The notes below the pieces were generated by a model. The model did not search any database. It worked only from the letters and a program-made list of their open reading frames with translations, and was not told the DNA's origin. 64,000 bases of DNA. Origin: CAVYGM01 sp963768025 (GTDB lineage Bacteria; Bacteroidota; Bacteroidia; Cytophagales; Spirosomataceae). Positions 18,895 to 28,561 of the stretch are shown here, one piece after another (position 1 is the first letter of the stretch; each line of letters opens with the position of its first letter). The DNA lies in the NCBI GenBank assembly GCA_963768025.1, contig CAVYGM010000026.1, positions 434,001 through 498,000 on the forward strand, in the 5' to 3' direction. The position numbers and the translations under genes were made by a program.

Positions 18895-19353
18895 ATGGGT
18901 TTAGACCTTACGGACGTGCACTTATTACGGCTCTTGCAAACCAACTCCCAAACGACCATGAAAGAGCTGGCTGCGGCGGTAAATCTTTCCATCACCCCGG
19001 TTCACGACCGGATTCGAAAACTGGAAAAAGAAGGCTACATCGCTGGATACGTCGCTTTGTTGAACCGGAAAAAGCTTGGGAAATCACTTGTGGTATACTG
19101 TAATGTTACCCTCGATAAGCAACGGAAGGAAAGTTTCGAAGAGTTTAATAAAGCGATTTCGGTGCTCCCGCAAATCGTTGAGTGCAGCGTGGTGTCGGGG
19201 AGTTTCGATTATTTACTGAAAGTCATTGCCACGGATGTGGAGGGATACAACCAATTCTACCAGGAAAACCTATCTGTTCTGCAAAGTGTGTCGCACATCA
19301 GCAGTTTTTTTGTCATGTCCGAGATCAAAATGACCACCGAGATTCCGATTTGA
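18895..19353 (+). CDS. Lrp/AsnC family transcriptional regulator
   Basis: The 152-residue protein starts at the ATG at 18895 (MGLDLTDVHLLRLLQTNSQ); an in-frame upstream start at 18856 adds residues not seen in the family. It has an N-terminal helix-turn-helix (TMKELAAAVNLSITPVHDRI) and a C-terminal RAM ligand-binding domain with VVSGSFDYLLKVIATD, where amino-acid effectors normally bind between subunits. Being divergent from ald, it is likely to regulate alanine dehydrogenase in response to alanine, as Lrp-type regulators do elsewhere. This is inferred from position. Confidence 0.92.
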   Translation: MGLDLTDVHLLRLLQTNSQTTMKELAAAVNLSITPVHDRIRKLEKEGYIAGYVALLNRKKLGKSLVVYCNVTLDKQRKESFEEFNKAISVLPQIVECSVVSGSFDYLLKVIATDVEGYNQFYQENLSVLQSVSHISSFFVMSEIKMTTEIPI

Positions 19354-19356
19354 GGA

Positions 19357-20479
19357 TTAAACTTTCATCTCCTGGCCGTGGGTACGCTTGATTACGTACC
19401 GCAGGAGGGGAGGAGTGACTGAGAAGAAGGAAAGGGCCACTTCGGAGAGCAGCTCGTGGCCGAAAAGTTTTTGCACGGCTCGTCCTACTTGCAACCGCGT
19501 ACCAAATTCCCGATTCCACGCCTTCCGATACTGCTCCTCTAACACAGCATCGTGTTACCTGGCCGGACAAGTAAGAGGCTACCTGGGTAGCCACCATGTT
19601 GCCGGCCCGAATGGCCATGGCCATCCCATTGCCGCAGAGGGGCGTGATGAGGCCCGCGCTATCACCCGCCATCAGCACGTGATTTTCTACGCACTCTTTT
19701 CTTGCGAAGGATACTTCGTTTATTACTTCCGGTTTTGAGTAAAGGAACTCCGCTTGGGTGAAAATTTCTTTCAAATGCGGATTTTTACACAAAATGCTTT
19801 GTTCCATTTCCTCAATACTCCCAGCGTCTTTTAGGTTGGACCGGCGGGTGAGGTAGCATAGGCAGTACTTGTCGTCCTCGATGGCAGACATCCCGCAGTA
19901 CCCATTTTTAAAGTTGTGCAGCGCGATCACATTCGTAGGAAATGTGGCTCGGACGTGGTACTTCACCCCGACGTAGGGCGACTCAATGGACATGAACTGC
20001 CGGTTCATTTGCTTGTCGAGCCGGGTTCTTTTTCCGTAGGCTCCAATCACCATTTCGGCGGTGAGGCTCTCATCTTCCGAGGTTTGTACTCGAAATTCTT
20101 CCTGTTCCCACTCGATCGCGGTAACGGTTGTTTTAAGCCGAAATTCCACCCCGGTACTTAGAGCCAGCTTGTACAAGGCCTCATCCAGCAGGTACCTGCT
20201 CACGCCGAATCCTCCCATATCGAGGTCAGTAACCAGGGAGGAACCTTTGGGTGAAGTAAACCAGAGCTGATTCAGCTCACTCACCCGGAGCGCTTCCAGG
20301 TTTAATCCCAGTCGTATAAGGTAGGGCTTAACTTCATTGGAAACATATTCACCGCAGACTTTATGGTGCGGATACGATTTTCGCTCAATTAGCAACACTT
20401 TAAAACCCCGTTTCGCAAGCTCGATACTACTGGTAAGTCCGGCCAACCCACCACCAATTATTATTGCCGAGTATTTCAT
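19357..20479 (-). CDS. FAD-dependent oxidoreductase, geranylgeranyl reductase-like (one frameshift)
   Basis: The protein begins with an FAD dinucleotide motif IIIGGGLAGLTSSIELAKRG and then YPHHKVCGEYVSNEV, the C-G-E-Y pattern of the geranylgeranyl reductase group. The second FAD block is VLMAGDSAGLITPLCGNGMAMA. After SGQVTR (near 19555) the frame changes and continues LLEEQYRKAWNREFG to a normal end at 19357. It is probably a reductase of isoprenoid or polyketide double bonds; the substrate cannot be fixed. It converges on the Lrp gene, 3 bases between stops, and is divergent from the GH13-like gene. Confidence 0.82.
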
Positions 20480-20550
20480 TCCGGATAGTTTTTGTTAGTT
20501 TCGCAATTAGGTAAGAAGTCAAAAACTTTCCAATTTGTTCAAAAGGTACC

Positions 20551-22699
20551 ATGGCTGAAAATATAGTCTCTTCCGACCAATTCACCGGCTATTCCAAGCC
20601 AACCAGCCCAGCCCAAGCCTACCAGGAGGGTGCCGTTAGTTACGTAGTCGGTTTGAGTCCGGAAGCCTCTCAGAACATGACCATTTATGAGGTGTTGGAG
20701 GTAGTAAGCCAGCGGTTTGGTTTTGAGGCTATTCAGCAGGCACTCCGGCCAGGGTACCGCCATCCAGGCCCCCGTTCCGAAAACCAGAACGGCGAGTGGC
20801 TTAAATCCACCCGGATGGTTGGAATTAATGTGCGTACGGTGGGTAATTTTTTCAATGTAGTTAAGTACGCGCTGACGCTCCCCTCCTTCCACGATAGTAT
20901 TCATTTGTTACCCATTTGGGAGCCGGGAGTAGTGGGAAGCTTATACGGCCTGGCTAGTTGGAACATCAATCCTGAATTTTTTAGCAAAGAACTCCATAGT
21001 GTTTTTCCAGCCCTAGATTCGCCTGAAAAGCAATTACAGGCTACCATCAATCTGCTTCACCTGATGGGTTTTTCGGTGGGGATGGATGTGATACCCCACA
21101 CGGATCGCTTTTCGGAAATGGTATTGGCCTACCCCCGTTTTTTTGAGTGGATCCGGCAACGGCAGGCCTTGATCACGGATCATTCGGAAGGAATTTGGCA
21201 GGAAGTGGAGCAGCGGGTGTACGCTTTTTTACAGGAGAATGGAACAGCTGATGCCTCCTCTCTCCCTGATTATGAGTACCTATTTGGGGAGGAACTTGAT
21301 TTGGGCCGGGATGCGGCCCGCCTGAAAGTCTTGTTTGGGGAAGCGGCAGATTATGAGGGTCGGCAACAACGGCGCATTGCCCTCATGCGGTATATTCTGG
21401 CTGAGGGGTATGAAACATTACCCATGACCATGGCTCCTCCTTACCGCGCGTTGCACATCAATCCGGAGGTTTTCGTTACCGACGAGTCCGGCCACCCCTG
21501 GTACCAATACGAATTTGATTCGCCTCAGGCCATGTCAAGGGTGTTTGGCCCATTGACAAGGTACCGGCTCTACCATGCAAAGGATGATAACAAACATTGG
21601 GAGATAGATTTTGAAAGGCCCCTACCGCAAGTGTGGAAGTATGTGCAGGGCAAATACGCCTATTTCCAGCGCGAATATGGGTTTGACTTCATGCGTGGGG
21701 ATATGACCCACGTACAGATGCGTCCGGAAGGAGTCCCCGAACATTTCTCTGATAACTACGATTTGCTGGGCTCGGTCAAACAGTACATCATCAAGAGGGG
21801 GGTACCTTACTTTGCTTTTTTTGCGGAGTCGTTTATTGGTGCTCCCGATTTTATGGGGTATGGCGATGAGGTCACGCATCTGGAAGCGATTGGCTCCGAA
21901 GTGACCCTGGGAGATTTGCAATCAACGGTAGTTGGTTCGGAGCTTTTTGTGACCCGGTTTCAGGCAGTACCTCGATGTAGGGGCCAGCCGAAACTTCAAG
22001 CCCTGTTTCACCACCATGACCGCCGATAAGGACGATCCCCGATTCGACGAGTTTTACCAGTACGGCTCCATTGTGCGCTATTTTATTGCGCTATTTATGA
22101 CGGATCTTCCGTCGTACACCGGAGCAGGTTTTGAAGTTAGAAACCAACATCTGGTTCGGGGAAAAAACGAAGAGTACAGCAAGCTGTATGTCTTTCAGAT
22201 TTTTGATGAGGAAGAACCCGATAAATACACCACCGGGCCCTACCTTTGGGGGCAAAACTCGGAGCAATTTGACCAAATTTCTGAGTTAAGGAGGTTGGGT
22301 GAATCCCTGTTGCCAGACTTTGCAGGGCAACCACTCAGGTGGCATATTCATCCTGATCCAACCCTGAGCCAGTACTATGTAGCCTGGCAGATCCAGCAGT
22401 ATGTTTTCGTCTGTAATTTGAACACTACCGACGCTTGTAAGCACGTTTCCATTCCGCAAAAAACAGAGGATCAGGCCATTAGCCTGGTATACTCTTCCCG
22501 CGGTACTGAAGAAAGAGCTAGGAATGGGAATGGGCTGTTTTACACATTGAACCCTTTGGCGCCGAACGAGTGCCGAATTTATCTAGCGGAAACGCCTACC
22601 CACCTGATCGGCAGGAGTAGCTGGATTTTGTTGCTTTACATCCAGCTGAGAGGTAGTTTCGCGAAGCTGATGGAAAAAATGTTCCATTACCTTGAATGA
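20551..22699 (+). CDS. GH13-like alpha-amylase superfamily protein (one frameshift)
   Basis: The two frames join near 21965-21970 (QQYLDVGASRNFKPCFT) if one base is removed. The combined protein of about 715 residues has the order of alpha-amylase barrel motifs: HLLPIWEPGVVGSLYGLASW (strand 2), GMDVIPHTDRF (region I, D179), GFDFMRGDMTH (region II, R382 and D384), FAFFAESF (region III, E426) and MTADKDDPRF (region IV-like). The Asp/Glu/Asp triad seems kept, but the His residues of regions I and IV are replaced. No signal peptide is visible, so it is cytoplasmic. The substrate is unknown. A radical SAM gene follows 9 bases later. Confidence 0.7.
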
Positions 22700-22708
22700 C
22701 CCCATAGA

Positions 22709-23734
22709 ATGAACAAGAACTGGAAAGACGGGCTGAATCTCATGTCGAAGGTGACGCCAAAGCGGGCGTGGAATGCGATTCAGATATTAAGCAGTTATTT
22801 TTATTCCAACTCTGGACCGGCCGAGCCACCCACTGGGGTATGCCGATCGCCATTTCTTTTGAGCCTACCACTTCCTGTAATTTACGCTGTCCGGAATGTC
22901 CCAGCGGGTTGCGTTCTTTCACCCGGCCGACGGGCATGATGGAGGAAAACTTGTATCAAAAGAACCATTGACGAACTTGCCGATACCTTGCTTTACCTCA
23001 TTTTTTATTTTCAGGGGGAGCCTTATCTGCATCCCAACTTTTTTGAGCTTGTGCAATATGCCCATGAAAAGGGGATTTATACCGCCACCTCTACCAATGC
23101 ACATTATCTGACGGATGAAAAAGCGCGGAAAACGGTGGAATCCGGCCTGGACCGTCTGATCATTTCGATTGATGGAACTACCCAGGATGTGTACGAGCAA
23201 TACCGGATCGGAGGAAATCTGGAAAAAGTACTGGAAGGTACCCGAAATATTATCAAATGGAAAAAGGAACTGAAATCGAGTACCCCACATATTATCTTTC
23301 AGTTTCTGGTGGTTAAGCCAAATGAACATCAGATTGAAGATGTGAAAAAACTGGCGAAGGAAATGGGAGTAGATGAGGTGGGACTAAAAACGGCCCAGAT
23401 ATATGACTATGAAGAAGGTTCCGATCTGATTCCTACCATTGACAAGTACTCACGCTACGAAAAAACGGAAGGGGTCGTTATTCGATCAAAAACAAATTTG
23501 TAGACCATTGCTGGAAAATGTGGCATTCGTGTGTCATTACCTGGGATGGGCTGGTTGTACCGTGCTGCTTTGATAAGGATGCCGAATATCAGCTTGGAGA
23601 TATGAAAAAACAGACTTTCCGGCAACTCTGGAAAGGCAAAAAATATCAGGATTTCAGGGCATTCGCTGATTCGCTCGCGATCCGAAATTGAAATGTGTAA
23701 AAATTGCACCGAAGGAACCCAGGTATGGGCGTGA
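22709..23734 (+). CDS. radical SAM/SPASM domain protein (several frameshifts)
   Basis: The start MNKNWKDGLNLMSKVTPKRA is followed, in a second frame, by ISFEPTTSCNLRCPECPSG, the CxxxCxxC that binds the radical SAM 4Fe-4S cluster. A third stretch gives GEPYLHPNFFELVQYA and LIISIDGTTQDVYEQYR, typical of the barrel. A C-terminal SPASM-like cysteine region follows (CWKMWHSCVITWDGLVVPCC and CKNCTEGTQVWA) and ends at 23734. At least three indels interrupt it. Such proteins modify peptides or other substrates by radical chemistry. It likely shares a transcript with the GH13-like gene. Confidence 0.82.
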
Positions 23735-23848
23735 AACAGTAGTTCTTGGCGGCGATTGTAATTTTAATAAATATTAATAATAAATTGCCCTGTAAGCGTT
23801 TAACACACAAGCTTTAATATTTCTTATCAAAAACTCCGTGGAACATTT

Positions 23849-23880
23849 TTTGGTGATTTGCCCCGAATAGATGAAATTTG
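23849..23880 (+). promoter_or_regulatory. candidate promoter of parA
   Basis: TTTG (23849-23852), 20 bases, then GAAATTTG (23873-23880), one mismatch from TAnnTTTG. It lies 23 bases before the parA ATG. Confidence 0.4.
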
Positions 23881-23902
23881 GAACTGGTAACTAACTAGAT
23901 AC

Positions 23903-24707
23903 ATGGGCAAAGTAATTGCAATTGCAAATCAAAAAGGAGGAGTAGGTAAAACCACCACTGCCATTAATCTTGCGGCAAGTTTGGCCGCATTAGAATTTCG
24001 TACCTTAATTATTGATGCAGACCCACAGGCCAATTCGACTTCCGGGCTGGGATTTAATCCGCAGGAAATGGAAAACAGTATTTACGAATGCATGGTGGAA
24101 GGGATCCGGACCCGCGATATCATCATTGAAACTGATTTTCCGAACCTCGATTTACTACCTTCGCACATTGACCTGGTGGGTGCGGAAATCGAAATGATCA
24201 ATCATCAAAAACCGGGAAGCACCGAATGAAGGATGCCATTGCAAAGATATTCGGGACGATTATGATTTTGTGATCATTGACTGTTCGCCTTCCTGGGTTT
24301 GATCACGATCAACAGCCTTACGGCGGCTGATTCGGTGATTATTCCCGTTCAATGCGAATATTTTGCATTGGAAGGACTGGGGAAATTGCTCAATACTATC
24401 ACGATCATCCAGTCCCGACTGAATACAATCTGGCCATCGAAGGAATTCTGCTGACCATGTACGATCTGCGACTACGGTTGTCCAATCAGGTTGTCAACGA
24501 AGTTACCACGTCATTTTCGAATCACTGGTTTTTAATACCATTATCCCCCGCAACGTCCGTCTCAGCGAATCGCCAAGTTACGGTATTCCCGTTATGGCTC
24601 AGGATGCCGACAGCAAAGGTGCCATCAGCTATCTGAATCTGGCCAGGGAAATTCTTCACCAAAAATGGGTATTGCTGTCTCGGATCAGCACGCTGGGTGT
24701 CAATTGA
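23903..24707 (+). CDS. parA: ParA/Soj-family chromosome partitioning ATPase (frameshifted)
   Basis: The start is MGKVIAIANQKGGVGKTTTA, with the deviant Walker A KGGVGKTT of ParA ATPases, followed by LIIDADPQANSTSGLG and, after frame changes, DFVIIDCSPS, PVQCEYFALEGLG, and RNVRLSESPSYGIPV. These are diagnostic blocks in the correct order. ParA drives segregation of ParB-bound chromosome origins by ATP-dependent nucleoid binding. Several single-base shifts occur after about 24220. The exact stop is unclear; the frame ending at 24707 is given. It begins the parA-parB-DUF5683-dapB-lepB cluster. Confidence 0.9.
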
Positions 24708-24751
24708 TGCGGAGTTGCTAGCAAGTCGAAACAAGAAATTAATCAGTGGAG

Positions 24752-25685
24752 ATGGAAAATAGCAATAAAAATAAAAAAATGACCGGATTAGGAAGAGGAT
24801 TAGGAGCTCTGTTGCAGGATTCGGAAAAGGTTAATTCACACAGAACCCATCCGACGGACTCTCTCCGTACGGATGCAATCGGCTCGATGAATGAAATTGA
24901 CGTCAACCTTATTGAGGCGAATCCTTATCAGCCCCGTACCAAATTCGACCAGGAATGCCTTGCAGGAACTTGCGGATTCTATCCGGGTTCAGGGAATTAT
25001 TCAGCCAATTACGGTACGCCAGTTAGCGGAAGGATAAGTATCAGCTGATTTCCGGAGAGCGTCGTTTGCAGGCATCCAAGTCCATTGGTATGCACCCGTA
25101 TTCCTGCTTACGTCCGGACGGCCAATGACCAGCAAATGCTGGAAATGGCGCTTATCGAAAACATTCAGCGGGAGAATCTGAACTGCCATAGAAATTGCCC
25201 TCAGTTATCAACGGCTGATTCATGAGTGTAATCTGAAACAGGAAGAGTTGGGCGACCGGGTTGGTAAAAACCGGACTACGGTCAATAACTACATCCGGTT
25301 GTTGAAACTGCCCCCAGCCATCCAGGCCGCCTTGCGCGACAACCAGATCAGTATGGGCCATGCCAGGGCGCTCATTACGATTGATGATCTGAAAGCCAAC
25401 TCAAAATTTTCAAGAAAATTATTGAAGAAGGCTGGTCGGTGCGGAAAGTGGAGGAGGAGGTACGCAAGTTATCCATGGTGATAGACCAGGGGGCAAACAA
25501 TCGCCGGCTACAAACAATCAAACAGGAAATCAGATCGTTACAGTTTCAGACTTTCCTCCTATTTTGGATCAAAAGTTTCCATCAAAAGCGATGACAATCA
25601 CAAAGGCGAAATAAAAATCCCCTTTACGTCGCAGGAGGAACTGGATCGGATTCTGGGGACTTTAAATTTTGAAAACAAAGGTTGA
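24752..25685 (+). CDS. parB: ParB/Spo0J family partition protein (frameshifted)
   Basis: The start MENSNKNKKMTGLGRGLGAL is typical of ParB. Frame-shifted segments then show IEANPYQPRTKFD, the CTPase/ParB box QLISGERRLQASKSIG, ALIENIQRENLN, and the helix-turn-helix region VGKNRTTVNNYIRLLKLP with ISMGHARALI. The C-terminal dimerisation tail ends GTLNFENKG at 25685. ParB loads at parS sites and slides as a CTP-dependent clamp. Indels are spread through 24950-25560. Its stop overlaps the TTG start of the next gene. Confidence 0.9.
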
Positions 25686-26350
25686 AAACGTGGTTAATGG
25701 TGGTTTTTCTGGGGCTGGCCTGTTGCGCCAATGCCCAGAGAATGAATGTGGATAGTTTGAGAAAAGTACCCGTTCCGGTGGCCGTTAGAGATACCTTGCG
25801 GCCGTATGATACCACGCTTCGGGTGGATACGACCCTGATCGAAACACCGAAACTACCGCATAAGATTATTCCCAAAAAAGCCACAATTTTTGCCTTGGCC
25901 GCACCCGGTGGCGGGCAAATTTATAACCGCGATTACTGGAAGCTACCGATTGTATACGGGGCCTTTGGGGCGGCGATCTATACCATACATTGGAATTCGC
26001 TTCGGTACAACGATTTCCTGAAACCCTACCTTACTTCGGTGGATCCGAACACGGGTCTTGCCACCGGAAAATCGGAATATGAGGTGTACGTGCGGGGAAA
26101 AGACGAAATCCGAACGCTATCCCTGGATCAGGTGAAGCGGGGAAAGACATTTTACCGCCGTTACCGGGAGTACGGGTATGTGATCCTGGCCGCGGTGTAT
26201 GCGTTGAGTGTGGTAGAGGCTAATGTCGCGGCCCATTTAAAAACCTTCGATATGACCGAAGATCTCACCTTTCGTTTGGAGCCTTCGGTGGAACAAACGT
26301 TTATGAATCAATCCTCAACGGGCTTAAAACTGGTCTTCGCCTTCAAATAG
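25682..26350 (+). CDS. DUF5683 domain-containing membrane protein
   Basis: The 222-residue protein begins at a TTG overlapping the parB stop, with an ATG 15 bases later as the alternative. It has a signal peptide (TWLMVVFLGLACCANAQ), a short proline/threonine-rich spacer, then ATIFALAAPGGGQIYNRDYWK, the DUF5683 hallmark, and two likely membrane segments (PIVYGAFGAAIYTIHW and VILAAVYALSVVEANVAAH). DUF5683 genes are often found beside parAB in Cytophagales. The function is unknown. Confidence 0.82.
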   Translation: MKTWLMVVFLGLACCANAQRMNVDSLRKVPVPVAVRDTLRPYDTTLRVDTTLIETPKLPHKIIPKKATIFALAAPGGGQIYNRDYWKLPIVYGAFGAAIYTIHWNSLRYNDFLKPYLTSVDPNTGLATGKSEYEVYVRGKDEIRTLSLDQVKRGKTFYRRYREYGYVILAAVYALSVVEANVAAHLKTFDMTEDLTFRLEPSVEQTFMNQSSTGLKLVFAFK

Positions 26351-26395
26351 GCCAGCAACTTCTCATCGAATTATTCACTTACTCACTCGTTTAAA

Positions 26396-27115
26396 ATGAA
26401 CATCCTGCTTGTAGGATACGGTAAAATGGGGAAGGCGATTGAACAAATCGCCCTCGATCGCGGGCACACCATCGCGGGAAAAATTGACGTTAACAACCGC
26501 ATGGAACTGGAAGTGTTGCCAGCGGAGGCCGTTGATGTAGCCATCGAGTTCAGCGCCCCGGAAGCCGCCTACGCCAATATAAAAATGTGTCTGGAAAAAG
26601 GGTGGCCCGTCGTGAGCGGCACCACCGGTTGGCTGGATTACAAGAATGAAGTAGAGGAATTGACCAACGAAAAAGGGGGGGCATTTTTTTATGCTTCGAA
26701 TTACAGTATTGGGGTCAACCTGTTTTTTCGCCTCAACCGCACCCTGGCCCGTTTGATGCAAGCGCAGCCGTACGCGGTGTCCTTAAAGGAAATCCATCAC
26801 ATCCATAAGGTAGATGCCCCGAGCGGTACCGCCCTGACCCTGGCCGAGGGTATTCTCGCGGAAGTAGACGACTTGGAGGGATGGACTTTGCTGCCGGAAA
26901 AAAAGGATAATAGGGTTCCCATTCTTTCTGAACGTACCGGTGAGGTGCCGGGTACCCACGTAGTCACCTACACTTCCGAAGTAGATACCATCGAGATTTC
27001 TCATACCGCGCACAGCCGGCAGGGTTTTGCGCTGGGCGCGATCGTATCCGCCGAATGGCTTGCCACTAAGAAAGGGGTATTTGGCATGGATGACCTTCTT
27101 GAAAACATAAAGTAA
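26396..27115 (+). CDS. dapB: 4-hydroxy-tetrahydrodipicolinate reductase
   Basis: DapB reduces 4-hydroxy-tetrahydrodipicolinate with NAD(P)H in lysine and diaminopimelate synthesis. The 239-residue protein has the Rossmann motif LLVGYGKMGKAIEQIA at the N-terminus, SGTTGWLDY, the catalytic region EIHHIHKVDAPSGTAL (His/Lys pair and DAPSGTA substrate loop), and HTAHSRQGFALGAI near the end. It is slightly shorter than the E. coli enzyme, as usual in Bacteroidota. It precedes lepB. Confidence 0.96.
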   Translation: MNILLVGYGKMGKAIEQIALDRGHTIAGKIDVNNRMELEVLPAEAVDVAIEFSAPEAAYANIKMCLEKGWPVVSGTTGWLDYKNEVEELTNEKGGAFFYASNYSIGVNLFFRLNRTLARLMQAQPYAVSLKEIHHIHKVDAPSGTALTLAEGILAEVDDLEGWTLLPEKKDNRVPILSERTGEVPGTHVVTYTSEVDTIEISHTAHSRQGFALGAIVSAEWLATKKGVFGMDDLLENIK

Positions 27116-27136
27116 GCAAAAACTAGTTCTAGTTAG

Positions 27137-27144
27137 TATCTTTG
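27137..27144 (+). promoter_or_regulatory. candidate -7 promoter element for lepB
   Basis: TATCTTTG fits TAnnTTTG, 41 bases before the lepB ATG. No -33 partner is seen at the right distance. Confidence 0.35.
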
Positions 27145-27185
27145 GAACGCCAATTAATTGACCCACTGACTATTTTAATCTGTAT

Positions 27186-28325
27186 ATGGCCCTAGAAAAA
27201 GAGACCTTTAAACCCACCGCTCCCCAGCCCGTTAAAAAGAAATCGGCCATCAGGGAATGGCTCGACTCCATTGTGTTTGCGGTAGTTGCAGCCACCCTCA
27301 TCCGTTGGTTGTTCATGGAAGCGTTCACGATTCCAACCCCTTCCATGGAAAATAGCCTGTTGGTGGGCGATTTTTTGTTTGTTAGCAAACTTCACTACGG
27401 AACCCGCACGCCCAAAACCCCCTTACAGGTACCTTTGACCCACCAAACGATCTGGGGTACAAACATACCGTCCTACCTGGAATGGATTCAATTGCCGCAA
27501 TACCGATTGCCCGGTTTCTCGGATGTAAAGAGTGGAGACGTGGTGGTGTTTAATTATCCGCCCGAATTGCAGCATCCCGTTGACCTCAAGACGAACTATA
27601 TCAAGAGGTGCATAGGTACCCCCGGTGATGTGGTGGAAGTAAAGGATTCCCAGGTGTTTCTGAATGGGAAACTGATGGAAAACCCTCCCCGGATGGAAAG
27701 TGAATACTTTGTGTCCACAACCACCTCCGTCAATGAAGACAGAGTGTTTCGGGACAATGGCGTGTCGGAGTTTAATACCTACACGGAGTCCTACAATGAT
27801 ACCCTACCCGAAAATGACGAATCGGGGTATATCATTTTTACCACTAGTGCGATTGCTGAGCAGTTAAAAACCTACGATTTTGTAAGGGACGTTCGTCAGG
27901 TGGTTGCTCCCAAAGAGGTCAGCGAGCCATCGTTATATCCCTCCTCGCCCTTGTTCAAATGGAACCGCGATAACTACGGTCCCATAACCGTACCAAAGGA
28001 GGGCGTGACGATCCAATTGTCGCCGGAAAATGTCGCCACCTACGGAGAAGTGATAAAATATTACGAGGGAAATGAAAATGTGGTAGTAGAGGAAGGAAAA
28101 ATTACCCTTGATGGCAAAGTGATTACCAGCTACACCTTTAAGCAGAATTACTATTTTATGATGGGTGACAATCGGCACAATTCGGCTGATTCACGTTATT
28201 GGGGCTTCGTACCCGCAGATCATATTGTTGGTAAGGCCGTCTTTGTGTGGATGTCGATTGATCCAAATCCAACCAGTTTTGCGAATAAAATTCGTTGGAA
28301 CCGATTATTCCGTACCATTGATTAA
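27186..28325 (+). CDS. lepB: signal peptidase I
   Basis: A membrane-bound serine/lysine protease that removes signal peptides from exported proteins. The 379-residue protein has an N-terminal membrane segment (about 22-40), the catalytic Ser in FTIPTPSMENSLLVGDF, the catalytic Lys region NYIKRCIGTPGD, and the late box MMGDNRHNSADSRYWGFVP. About 130 residues separate the Lys box from the GDNR box, an insertion characteristic of the Bacteroidota enzymes. It ends in a strong terminator, closing the parA-to-lepB cluster. Confidence 0.95.
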   Translation: MALEKETFKPTAPQPVKKKSAIREWLDSIVFAVVAATLIRWLFMEAFTIPTPSMENSLLVGDFLFVSKLHYGTRTPKTPLQVPLTHQTIWGTNIPSYLEWIQLPQYRLPGFSDVKSGDVVVFNYPPELQHPVDLKTNYIKRCIGTPGDVVEVKDSQVFLNGKLMENPPRMESEYFVSTTTSVNEDRVFRDNGVSEFNTYTESYNDTLPENDESGYIIFTTSAIAEQLKTYDFVRDVRQVVAPKEVSEPSLYPSSPLFKWNRDNYGPITVPKEGVTIQLSPENVATYGEVIKYYEGNENVVVEEGKITLDGKVITSYTFKQNYYFMMGDNRHNSADSRYWGFVPADHIVGKAVFVWMSIDPNPTSFANKIRWNRLFRTID

Positions 28326-28351
28326 TGGGTGAGGATGCCTGTTTTTGATAT

Positions 28352-28393
28352 GAGCAGCAGCCGGGAATCTCAGGCTGCTGCTCTTATTTTTTT
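28352..28393 (+). terminator. hairpin terminator after lepB
   Basis: A perfect 11-base stem GAGCAGCAGCC/GGCTGCTGCTC with a 10-base loop is followed by TTATTTTTTT. Confidence 0.9.
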
Positions 28394-28561
28394 ACAGAAT
28401 TCAAAAAAAATTACGATCCATTTGTTCCTGCCTTAGGCTTTTTGCACTTCTTGCAGAGGGTGCTACCTGGACATGAAGCGCATGTGAGGCTTTCATCTTT
28501 AATTTTGAATACTCCCCTTTCGACCTACTTTTTAGCACAACTACCAAGGAAAAAAGATTAC

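Noticed and set aside
23837..23845. CGTGGAACA upstream of parA, like half of a parS site
   Set aside because: Only one half of the palindrome matches; the other arm is absent, so it does not qualify as parS.
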